Origin: an uncultured Clostridia bacterium
Lineage (GTDB): Bacteria > Bacillota > Clostridia > Lachnospirales > Cellulosilyticaceae
Length of the DNA: 36,857 nt
Direction: 5' to 3'
Assembly: GCA_937921505.1 (NCBI GenBank)
Contig: CAKZUB010000045.1
Location: 1-36,857, forward strand
Shown here: one piece after another, positions 1 to 7,529 of the stretch
Layout of the letters: every line of letters begins with the position of its first letter
How positions within the stretch are numbered: position 1 is the first letter of the stretch
The notes under the pieces: model-generated
Seen by the model: only the letters and a program-made list of their open reading frames with translations
Database searches by the model: none
What the model was told of the DNA's origin: nothing
Position numbers and translations under genes: made by a program

Positions 1-71
1 TGAACTGCTTAAAATCTTATGATTTACATTTGACACATTTATTGAAATCTGATGTGGATAAGTGAATTTAG

Positions 72-129
72 AGCCCTCAAAAAAATCAGCATTTTCACTA
101 TAATTATTTTTCAATAGCTATTGAGGGCT
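72..129. repeat. Inverted repeat upstream of argG
   Basis: A perfect 9-bp inverted repeat (agccctcaa at 72-80, ttgagggct at 121-129) encloses about 40 nt. A 14-bp perfect palindrome (tcaatagctattga, 111-124) overlaps its right arm, so the two structures would compete. No T-run follows on the plus strand, so it is not a standard terminator. Role unknown. The rest of 1-314 is non-coding and very AT-rich. Confidence 0.5.
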
Positions 130-253
130 GAATAGTAACAAGTACTGTATTATTTTTACATAAAGAGCTATACAACCTTTATAAATAAAGATATACTGTA
201 TTTGTATGTAATTTATAAATATTTTTATATAAGTATTGTATTATACAGATATT

Positions 254-271
254 TATGTATAATTATACGTA
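254..271. promoter_or_regulatory. Probable ArgR (ARG box) operator of argGH
   Basis: The sequence tatgtataattatacgta is an almost perfect palindrome with the core gtataattatac at 257-268. It matches the AT-rich ARG box form bound by ArgR/AhrC in Gram-positive bacteria. Weaker look-alikes (tgtattatttttaca at 146-160 and a tgtattataca-type site around 236-247) lie further upstream, and ArgR usually binds such arrays. The site ends about 44 bp before the argG start, as expected for a repressor site. This is inferred from the motif; no regulator gene is in the window. Confidence 0.6.
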
Positions 272-314
272 AATACTTATATATATTTAATTTTTTCAAA
301 GGAGGAACTGTATT

Positions 315-1526
315 ATGAAAGAAAAAGTTGTTTTAGCGTACTCTGGAGGTTTAGATACCTCTGTTATCATCCCTTGGTTAAAAGAAAACTATGACTTTGA
401 AGTTATTGCAGTATGTATAAATGTTGGACAAGATGTTGAACTTGTAGGCTTAGAAGAAAGAGCACTTTCCATGGGTGTAAGTAAAGTCTATGTAGAAAAT
501 GTTAAAGATGAATTTATGCGTGATTATGTCTTTCCAATGATTCAGTCTGGTGCCATTTATGAATCCAAATACTATCTTGGCACTTCTATCGCTCGTGCCA
601 TTATTGCTAAGACACTAGTCAATGTTGCACTTAAAGAAGGCGCTTCTGCCATTTGTCATGGCTGTACCGGAAAAGGAAATGATCAAATTCGCTTTGAACT
701 TGGCATCGCGGCTCTTGCACCTCATCTTAAAGTAATTGCTCCATGGCGTATATGGGATATTTCATCCCGTGAAGAAGAAATAGCCTATCTTGAAGAGAGA
801 GGACTTCCTGTTCCGATGAAAAAGGAAGATAGTTATAGCCGCGACCGTAATATGTGGCACATCTCTCACGAAGGTCTAGAACTTGAAGATCCTTGGAACG
901 CTCCAAACTATGATACTTTATTAAAACTTGGTGTTTCTCCAGAAAAAGCTCCTGATAGCCCTACTTTTATTAGCTTAACATTTGATAAAGGTATTCCAAC
1001 TCATTTAGATGGAGCATCTATGGATCCTTCTAGCTTACTTGAAAAATTAAATGAACTTGGTGGTGCTAATGGAATAGGTGTAGAAGATATCGTAGAAAAC
1101 AGAGTGGTTGGTATGAAATCCCGTGGTGTTTATGAAACGCCTGGAGGCACGATACTTTATAAGGCCCACGCCGAACTTGAACATTTAACGCTAGACCGTG
1201 AAACTTATCGTTTCAAACAAGGTGTAGCTCTTGAATTTGCAGATCTTATCTATAATGGCAAATGGTTTACACCTCTTCGTGAAGCACTTCAAGCCTTTGT
1301 TGAAAGTACTCAAACAGTAGTAACAGGTGAGGTAAAACTTAAACTTTATAAAGGAAACATTATGCCACATGGCGCTAAATCACCTTTCTCTCTTTACAGT
1401 GAAGATTTAGCAAGTTTTACAACCGGTGACTTGTATGATCACAAAGATGCAGGTGGTTTCATCACATTGTATGGTCTTCCACTACGTGTAAGAGCTCTTA
1501 TGCAACAAGCTAGAGACCAAAAATAA
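315..1526 (+). CDS. argG: Argininosuccinate synthase
   Basis: Joins citrulline and aspartate using ATP to form argininosuccinate, the penultimate step of arginine synthesis, in the cytosol. The 403-residue protein has the usual family length. The N-terminal P-loop-like pyrophosphatase motif [10 protein letters not shown] (about residues 8-17) is intact, as is the [15 protein letters not shown] stretch near residues 114-128. GGAGG at 301-305 lies 9 bases before the ATG and fixes the start. argH follows after 11 bases, so the two form an operon. Palindromic ARG-box-like sites upstream suggest repression by ArgR with arginine. Nothing is odd in the sequence. Confidence 0.97.
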   Translation: MKEKVVLAYSGGLDTSVIIPWLKENYDFEVIAVCINVGQDVELVGLEERALSMGVSKVYVENVKDEFMRDYVFPMIQSGAIYESKYYLGTSIARAIIAKTLVNVALKEGASAICHGCTGKGNDQIRFELGIAALAPHLKVIAPWRIWDISSREEEIAYLEERGLPVPMKKEDSYSRDRNMWHISHEGLELEDPWNAPNYDTLLKLGVSPEKAPDSPTFISLTFDKGIPTHLDGASMDPSSLLEKLNELGGANGIGVEDIVENRVVGMKSRGVYETPGGTILYKAHAELEHLTLDRETYRFKQGVALEFADLIYNGKWFTPLREALQAFVESTQTVVTGEVKLKLYKGNIMPHGAKSPFSLYSEDLASFTTGDLYDHKDAGGFITLYGLPLRVRALMQQARDQK

Positions 1527-1537
1527 GGAGGACAACT

Positions 1538-2917
1538 ATGAAATTATGGGGTGGACGGTTTGCTAAAGAAACGGATACTTTAACAGATCATTTTAATTCT
1601 TCAATATCATTTGATGCTAGGCTTTATAAACAAGATATACTAGGAAGTATAGCTCATGTTTCTATGCTTGCTAGGCAAAATATTATACCCGCTGATGATG
1701 GTCAGCTTATTGAAAAGGGTCTGTTAGATCTTCTATCAGATATTGAAAAAGGTGTTATTACTTTTAATGAAAAAATGGAAGATATTCATATGAATATTGA
1801 ATCATTACTTATAGACAGAATAGGTGATGTAGCTAAAAGAATGCATACAGGAAGAAGCCGCAACGATCAAGTTGCTCTTGATGTTAGAATGTATGTCCGT
1901 GATGAAATTACTCTGATTAAAGCCATGCTTTTAAATCTTATGGATACCTTAACAAGTTTGGCTTCTAAGCATACTGCTACAATCATGCCAGGTTATACAC
2001 ATTTGCAGCGTGCACAGCCTATTACTTTTTCTCATCACCTCATGGCTTATTTTGAAATGCTTAAAAGAGACTATAAGCGATTAAGTTTTACGTATACGAT
2101 GACTAATTCACTTCCTCTTGGAAGTGGTGCCCTTGCAACAACCACTTATCCACTAGATAGGGATTTTGTTGCAAAAACTTTGGACTTTGATAGTCTCTGT
2201 GAAAATAGTTTAGATGGGGTATCTGATAGAGACTTCTGTTTGGATTTACTCTATACAATATCAACTTTAATGATGCATCTTAGTCGTTTTAGTGAAGAAA
2301 TTATTTTATGGAGTTCTCATGAGTTTCGTTTTGTTGAATTAGACGATGCTTACAGTACAGGCAGTTCTATTATGCCTCAAAAGAAAAATCCTGATATTGC
2401 AGAACTTGTGCGTGGTAAGTCCGGAAGAGTCTATGGCAATTTAATGAGTCTTCTAACGACTATGAAAGGTCTTCCTCTAGCTTACAATAAGGACATGCAA
2501 GAAGATAAGGAACGTATCTTTGATAGTATTGACACCCTTAAAATGTGCTTGCCTATCTTTAATGAAATGATTAAAACAATGAGAATCTGTGATAAAAACA
2601 TGTACAAAGCAGCAGCTGGTGGTTTTACAAATGCTACAGATGCTGCCGACTACCTTGTAAAAAAAGGACTCGCTTTTAGAGATGCTCATGAGGTTATTGG
2701 AAAACTTGTTTTACATTGTGTAACTGAAAATCTCTCTCTAGAAGAATTATCCCTCGAGGTTTACCAATCTATTCACCCTACCTTCAAAGAGGACATTTAT
2801 GAGGCTATCTCCCTTGCAACATGTGTTAATGAACGTAAAGTAAAAGGTGGTCCCAGCACGCAAGCTGTATGTGCTCATATAGATAAAGCAAAAGCATTTT
2901 TAAGTATGCCTGAATAA
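1538..2917 (+). CDS. argH: Argininosuccinate lyase
   Basis: Splits argininosuccinate into arginine and fumarate, the last step of arginine synthesis. At 459 residues it matches the fumarase/aspartase superfamily lyases. The signature loop GSSIMPQKKNPD, which carries the catalytic serine, is present at roughly residues 275-287, and the HTGRSRNDQVALD block near residue 107 is typical of ArgH. It starts 11 bases after argG behind an AAGGAGG ribosome binding site, so translation of the pair is probably balanced from one transcript. A strong terminator follows directly after the stop codon. Confidence 0.97.
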   Translation: MKLWGGRFAKETDTLTDHFNSSISFDARLYKQDILGSIAHVSMLARQNIIPADDGQLIEKGLLDLLSDIEKGVITFNEKMEDIHMNIESLLIDRIGDVAKRMHTGRSRNDQVALDVRMYVRDEITLIKAMLLNLMDTLTSLASKHTATIMPGYTHLQRAQPITFSHHLMAYFEMLKRDYKRLSFTYTMTNSLPLGSGALATTTYPLDRDFVAKTLDFDSLCENSLDGVSDRDFCLDLLYTISTLMMHLSRFSEEIILWSSHEFRFVELDDAYSTGSSIMPQKKNPDIAELVRGKSGRVYGNLMSLLTTMKGLPLAYNKDMQEDKERIFDSIDTLKMCLPIFNEMIKTMRICDKNMYKAAAGGFTNATDAADYLVKKGLAFRDAHEVIGKLVLHCVTENLSLEELSLEVYQSIHPTFKEDIYEAISLATCVNERKVKGGPSTQAVCAHIDKAKAFLSMPE

Positions 2918-2918
2918 C

Positions 2919-2946
2919 AAAAAAGCTACCATGCGGTAGCTTTTTT
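2919..2946. terminator. Bidirectional terminator between argH and the unknown gene
   Basis: A 12-bp perfect stem (aaaaaagctacc / ggtagctttttt) with a 4-nt loop has A/T runs at both ends. It can therefore stop argGH transcription on the plus strand and the converging minus-strand gene at 2984-3511. Confidence 0.9.
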
Positions 2947-2983
2947 ACTATTCAGGCTATTGACCTATTTATAGGTTGCTTCT

Positions 2984-3511
2984 CTATATTTTAGGACTTT
3001 CAAAATAATTTATAATTTCATCAAAATAAAACTCCATAATTCTTATAAACTTACTTATTTTTTTATCATTTAGCGGCATATAAGTTTGCCATAGCTCATA
3101 ATGCTCAATTGCTTCGCCTTTAGATCCCATATTATAAAAGTCCAAAATAAAATAACGTGATACTCCTTTAAAGCATGGCGTATTCCCTTGGTTTTCGATT
3201 AACGCAGCAGCTTCTTCATATGCCTCTATTTGTGTATTCATAATAGTATTAAAAACCAAAATCACATCTTCCTTATCTATTATAATCTTAATTTCAGGAT
3301 ATAAATAATACAAAGTATTCCTATATGGCTGATTAAGTTTTATAATTGCGTAATCAGGTTTAATCCTGATATGTTGGAGTAATTTAATTAAGTTTTTTTT
3401 ATCTCTTACTTTAATAATTTGGCTAAGCTGCCATTTCTGACCCATAGATTCATAAATATACATATCATCTAAATTTTCTATAGGGTCATATACTTGTCTC
3501 ATAAGATACAT
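2984..3511 (-). CDS. Uncharacterised 175-residue protein
   Basis: I do not recognise a family. The protein is soluble, rich in Ile, Tyr and charged residues, and has no signal peptide or membrane segment. An alternating hydrophobic stretch (YLYPEIKIIIDKEDVILVF, about residues 68-86) suggests beta strands, and the C-terminal third looks helical. It lies about 70 bp downstream of glgB on the same strand and could be cotranscribed with it. Its ribosome binding site (AAAGGAAG on the minus strand) falls inside an inverted repeat at 3514-3544, which hints at translational control. The ATG at 3511 is used here; a second ATG nine bases downstream (Met4) is also possible. Confidence 0.75.
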   Translation of the reverse strand: MYLMRQVYDPIENLDDMYIYESMGQKWQLSQIIKVRDKKNLIKLLQHIRIKPDYAIIKLNQPYRNTLYYLYPEIKIIIDKEDVILVFNTIMNTQIEAYEEAAALIENQGNTPCFKGVSRYFILDFYNMGSKGEAIEHYELWQTYMPLNDKKISKFIRIMEFYFDEIINYFESPKI

Positions 3512-3513
3512 AA

Positions 3514-3544
3514 GTCATACTTCCTTTTTTATTAGAAGTATGAC
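3514..3544 (-). promoter_or_regulatory. Hairpin overlapping the ribosome binding site
   Basis: Perfect 10-bp arms (gtcatacttc at 3514-3523, gaagtatgac at 3535-3544) surround an 11-nt loop. Read on the minus strand, the second arm begins within the AAGGAAG Shine-Dalgarno sequence and ends three bases before the ATG at 3511. No T-run follows, so a glgB terminator is unlikely. It could also be a DNA operator. Confidence 0.55.
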
Positions 3545-3581
3545 CTAATTTTCTTCTATACAAACAAAATAAATGAACTTA

Positions 3582-5840
3582 TTATACAGTTTTATTCTTT
3601 TTTTTAGAAAATATTTTTTTAGAGGGTGCCTTAAGGAGCTTTTCTATTTTAAAGACGCATATTCCTAAAGGTGGAATCTTTATCGCTATATTATAGTCTT
3701 TATCATGCCATGCCATAGCTTCTGAATCTATCGTTCCATTTACAAGTCCTGTTCCATCATAACATACATTATCACTGTTTAAGACTTCTGTATAGGTTGC
3801 ATAATCTGGCACACCAATACGGTACGTTTCATACGTTACAGGTGTAAAATTAATGACTACAATAAGCTTATCTTTAGTTTGAGGTCCTTTTCTGATAAAA
3901 GAAATAATACTCTGATCTTGATTATCACAATCTATCCACTCAAAATTATCATAGCCATTCCCTATTTCCCACAAGCATTTGTTACTTTTATAAAGTTTAT
4001 TAAGATCTTTAACATATTGCAGTATACATGCGTGAGGTTTATTTGCAATAAGCCCCCAATCTAATTCCTTTGTTTCATTCCATTCTGTCGTCTGTGCAAA
4101 CTCATTTCCCATAAAGAGCATTTTTTTACCCGGATGCATAAACATATAACCGTATGCAGCTCTTAAATTAGCAAACTTCTCCCACTCACTGCCTGGCATT
4201 TTATAGATCATGGAGCTTTTACCATGTACAACTTCATCATGAGATAGGACTTGAATAAAATTTTCACTAAAAGCATACATTAAACTAAATGTAATATTTT
4301 TATGATTATATTTTCTAAAATATGGATCTAGCTTCATATAGGCTAGGAAATCATTCATCCATCCCATATTCCATTTAAATCCAAACCCTAATCCTCCCTC
4401 ATCAATTGGATGTGAAACTTTTGGCCAAGATGTTGATTCTTCTGCAATCATCATGATGCCTGAAAATTGACTATAGGCTACCCCATTAAGTTTTTTAAAA
4501 AACTCCACTGCCTCTAGATTTTCTCGACCTCCATATCGATTAGGTACATAATCCCCTTCTCTTCCATAATCTAAATAAAGCATAGATGCCACTGCATCAA
4601 CTCTTAAGCCATCTATGTGATATTGATCAAGCCATGAAAGAGCACTAGCAATAAGAAATAGATCAACTTGTGGTTTGCCATAATCAAAGATAAGTGTTCC
4701 CCAATGGGGATGATGCGCTTGCTTTTCATCCATATGTTCATATAAAGCTTGTCCGTCAAACTTTTCAAGTGCAAATGCATCTTTTGGGAAGTGCGCTGGA
4801 ACCCAGTCTAATATAACTCCGATTTGATGCTTATGCATCGTATCTATAAAGTATCTAAAATCATCAGGCGTGCCATATCTGCTTGTTGGAGCAAAGTACC
4901 CTGTAACTTGATATCCCCATGAACCATCATAAGGATGTTCAATAATCCCCATAAGTTCAACATGCGTATACCCCATCTCTTTGGCATATTGAACTAATGA
5001 ATCAGCAGCTTCTTTGTACGTATAAAACGATCCATCAGGATGTTTTTTCCAAGATCCAATATGCACTTCATAAATAGATACAGGCTCTTTATAATAGGCT
5101 TTTTGCTCTCTTTTTTGCAGCCATTTTTTATCTTTCCACTTATATTTATTAAGGTTATATACAACTGATGCATTATCAGGTCTTATTTGACTGCATTTTG
5201 CATAAGGATCAGCCTTATATAAAATGATATCTTCTTGTGTTTTAATCTCATACTTATAAACATCCATTTCCCCAATACCTGGAATAAAAATCTCCCATAT
5301 ACCATAACCTTCAATTAAACGCATAGGATGTCTTCTGCCATCCCAATTATTAAAATTACCTACTACACTCACACGTTTTGCATGAGGTGCCCAAACCGCA
5401 AAACTTACCCCTTGTACCCCATGAATTTCGTTGAAATTCGCCCCTAACTTATTATAAATTTGATAATTTGTACCTTCACTAAATGAACTTAGTTCATGCT
5501 CTAAGAATATTGTATCAAATTGATACGGGTCTACATAAGACCACCTATTTCCTGCATCATCTTTACATTGAATCTTATACAAAAACTTATTTTTTCTTTT
5601 TTTAATCACTCCTTCAAAAATACCCTGTGTGCCACTTGGGGTGAGCTCATACCTTTTTGTACTATCTCCCATATGTACTAGCGTTGCACTACATGCTGTA
5701 GGGCAAAATATTGTTACCATCAGACTTGTCCGATTATTTTCGTTTATAACATGCATCCCCAATATGCTGTGTGGATCTTGACAATCCCCTTTTTCAAGTC
5801 TAGATAACTGTTCATTAGCTAAAGTCATATTTAATTCCAT
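3582..5840 (-). CDS. glgB: 1,4-alpha-glucan branching enzyme
   Basis: Makes alpha-1,6 branches in glycogen by cutting an alpha-1,4 chain and transferring it. The 752 residues hold the full bacterial layout: an N-terminal beta domain (about 10-110) with the opening ...DPHSILGMH, a CBM48 domain (about 130-225), the GH13 barrel, and a C-terminal beta domain. The catalytic nucleophile is Asp415 in GLRVDAVASM, the acid/base is Glu467 in IAEEST, and the transition-state Asp lies in LSHDEVVHG. The last 15 residues are very lysine-rich. AGAGGTG precedes the ATG, and a TATAAT -10 candidate lies at 5860-5865. No other glycogen gene is in the window, so this copy stands apart from a glgCDAP operon. Confidence 0.96.
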   Translation of the reverse strand: MELNMTLANEQLSRLEKGDCQDPHSILGMHVINENNRTSLMVTIFCPTACSATLVHMGDSTKRYELTPSGTQGIFEGVIKKRKNKFLYKIQCKDDAGNRWSYVDPYQFDTIFLEHELSSFSEGTNYQIYNKLGANFNEIHGVQGVSFAVWAPHAKRVSVVGNFNNWDGRRHPMRLIEGYGIWEIFIPGIGEMDVYKYEIKTQEDIILYKADPYAKCSQIRPDNASVVYNLNKYKWKDKKWLQKREQKAYYKEPVSIYEVHIGSWKKHPDGSFYTYKEAADSLVQYAKEMGYTHVELMGIIEHPYDGSWGYQVTGYFAPTSRYGTPDDFRYFIDTMHKHQIGVILDWVPAHFPKDAFALEKFDGQALYEHMDEKQAHHPHWGTLIFDYGKPQVDLFLIASALSWLDQYHIDGLRVDAVASMLYLDYGREGDYVPNRYGGRENLEAVEFFKKLNGVAYSQFSGIMMIAEESTSWPKVSHPIDEGGLGFGFKWNMGWMNDFLAYMKLDPYFRKYNHKNITFSLMYAFSENFIQVLSHDEVVHGKSSMIYKMPGSEWEKFANLRAAYGYMFMHPGKKMLFMGNEFAQTTEWNETKELDWGLIANKPHACILQYVKDLNKLYKSNKCLWEIGNGYDNFEWIDCDNQDQSIISFIRKGPQTKDKLIVVINFTPVTYETYRIGVPDYATYTEVLNSDNVCYDGTGLVNGTIDSEAMAWHDKDYNIAIKIPPLGICVFKIEKLLKAPSKKIFSKKKNKTV

Positions 5841-5967
5841 AATTTTTTCACCTCTTTATATTATACTATACTATTTTTAATTTTTTTTCAATAATTATAT
5901 CCATTTTTTTACAAGAAATAATGAGATAGACTTGCTATCTTTAAAAAAATTGTATATCCTTAATATA

Positions 5968-6078
5968 GATTTCACAGTTATAAGTTTAACTTATTCATAA
6001 GGTTACTTACTGTAAAATCATTCTGAGAAACAACTTTATATAAATGAATAACTCAAGTTTATAGTTTGTTTCTCTATA
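5968..6078 (+). promoter_or_regulatory. Shared structured leader element, copy 1
   Basis: A segment of about 111 bp that closely matches another at 19301-19409 (minus strand) when both are read toward their downstream genes. Stem 1: gatttcacagt (5968-5978) with actgtaaaatc (6009-6019), 10 of 11 paired. Stem 2: gagaaacaa (6025-6033) with ttgtttctc (6066-6074), perfect. A 27-nt block at 6011-6037 matches the other copy at 25 positions. The element ends 25 bases before the GTG start of the gene at 6104. It is likely a cis-acting leader RNA or a compound operator. Its ligand or regulator is unknown. Confidence 0.65.
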
Positions 6079-6103
6079 TAAAAATAGTAAAAGGAGTCTT
6101 AAC

Positions 6104-7462
6104 GTGAACAATAGTGAAAATCAGTTACTTACAAGCTTGTCTTATTCCTATATTAATTATATCGGTGACTATTTAACTCTTCTTAATAATAGTTTATATT
6201 CATCTATTAACTATTTAGATAAGGAAACCGGAGATATCATAGATCAGTTTAAAAATATATTTTTAGAGATTCCTGATATGGGCTTAAAAAACTCTACCTC
6301 TAAAGAAGTATATGCTACTCAAATGCTTGATTTTAGAGCAACTCTTGAAAAAAAATATCGTGTACTTAATGCTTATCAAAGAGAATTACATCATTTAATG
6401 ACTTATTTTAACTTTACTAAGGAAAAGTCTAGTTTATCAGATGAATTAAACTCTGTAATGAAAGAAGAATCTTCATCAATAGACTTTGATCAGCTTATTT
6501 CCGATTGTATAAACTTTATATTTGACGCCCCTGGGATACATAGCAAACAAGAAAGAGCCTCTTTGCTTTTGCCTTATATTCCTATGAAAATGACTAAAGA
6601 AAATTATTTAGATTATATTAAAAAAAGTATTGAGTATATTGCTGTGGAAAATAATTATGAAAATGCATCCTTACTCACCTCTATACTTGCGCAGCTCTTT
6701 GACGGCCACCTTTGCCCTTATTTTGGTGAAGACTTTGAAGATATTGCTTTGACACTTACACAATTAAAAGAAGATCTTGATACAGAAGATTTCTATGAAA
6801 ATGCTGAACTTTTGGAAGAAACTATAGACACCTCTCTTCAAGTGTTGAAAACACTTTATAAAATGACTGGTGCTCTTAGTAATCTTTTGCTATTAGAAGC
6901 GGTAGACTTTAAATCTATTACAGATTTGCATATTAGTTTTTATGATTTCTATCATACTTTAAAAGATATTTTAATTTCAGATGAAAATAAAGAATTGTTT
7001 TTATCAACGCTTCCTGATCAGGTAAGTGAAATTAAAAATAGCTTGCATACTAAATATCAAAAAGTTTCTCTAGAAGAGCATTTAGATCCTTTATTTACAT
7101 TAATGCATGCTTATTTATCTGTTGAAGCTGGTCATATTTTTGGATTTGACATTCAAAAAAATACTGATCCTTCTCTTGATGTGATCTCAGTTTTTGATAA
7201 ATTCTTAGCCCAGCTTAAAGAACATCTATTACAGCTCCCTATGATTGAGCGAAAACTTAGAATGCAATATTTTATAAGTACTATCCCTTTTATAATGTCT
7301 TCTAAGAGTTTTCAGGCTTATATACAACAAGCTTTTAGCTCTGCTTCTCATTCTGATCAAAGTTTTACTGCTGCTATGTATCTTAGTCACCTTCTAGAAG
7401 AAAGTCTTAATGAGACACACACAAGTCACGATTCTTGTAACTGTAAGGACCACAAACATTAA
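6104..7462 (+). CDS. Uncharacterised 452-residue helical protein with Cys/His tail
   Basis: I do not recognise a family. The protein is acidic and leucine-rich and looks almost wholly alpha-helical, with no signal peptide or membrane segment. The far C-terminus (HTSHDSCNCKDHKH) packs two cysteines and four histidines into 14 residues and could bind a metal. The start is GTG, set by AAGGAG seven bases upstream. It stands alone between divergent glgB and a convergent calcium-type ATPase. The striking feature is its leader, which matches that of the unknown gene at 18129-19262, suggesting joint control. A role linked to metal or envelope stress would be speculation. Confidence 0.8.
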   Translation: MNNSENQLLTSLSYSYINYIGDYLTLLNNSLYSSINYLDKETGDIIDQFKNIFLEIPDMGLKNSTSKEVYATQMLDFRATLEKKYRVLNAYQRELHHLMTYFNFTKEKSSLSDELNSVMKEESSSIDFDQLISDCINFIFDAPGIHSKQERASLLLPYIPMKMTKENYLDYIKKSIEYIAVENNYENASLLTSILAQLFDGHLCPYFGEDFEDIALTLTQLKEDLDTEDFYENAELLEETIDTSLQVLKTLYKMTGALSNLLLLEAVDFKSITDLHISFYDFYHTLKDILISDENKELFLSTLPDQVSEIKNSLHTKYQKVSLEEHLDPLFTLMHAYLSVEAGHIFGFDIQKNTDPSLDVISVFDKFLAQLKEHLLQLPMIERKLRMQYFISTIPFIMSSKSFQAYIQQAFSSASHSDQSFTAAMYLSHLLEESLNETHTSHDSCNCKDHKH

Positions 7463-7479
7463 AACCTCAATAATATAAG

Positions 7480-7524
7480 AATACCCTATAAAGTGTACTT
7501 CATACGTACATTTTATAGGGTATT
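7480..7524. terminator. Bidirectional terminator
   Basis: A 13-bp perfect stem (aataccctataaa at 7480-7492, tttatagggtatt at 7512-7524) lies between two convergent genes, so it probably serves both. The inner bases (gtgtac/gtac) may extend the pairing. Confidence 0.8.
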
Positions 7525-7529
7525 TATTG

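Noticed and set aside
3514..3544. glgB terminator
   Set aside because: The stem has no T-run after it on the minus strand and overlaps the next gene's ribosome binding site, so a regulatory role is more likely.
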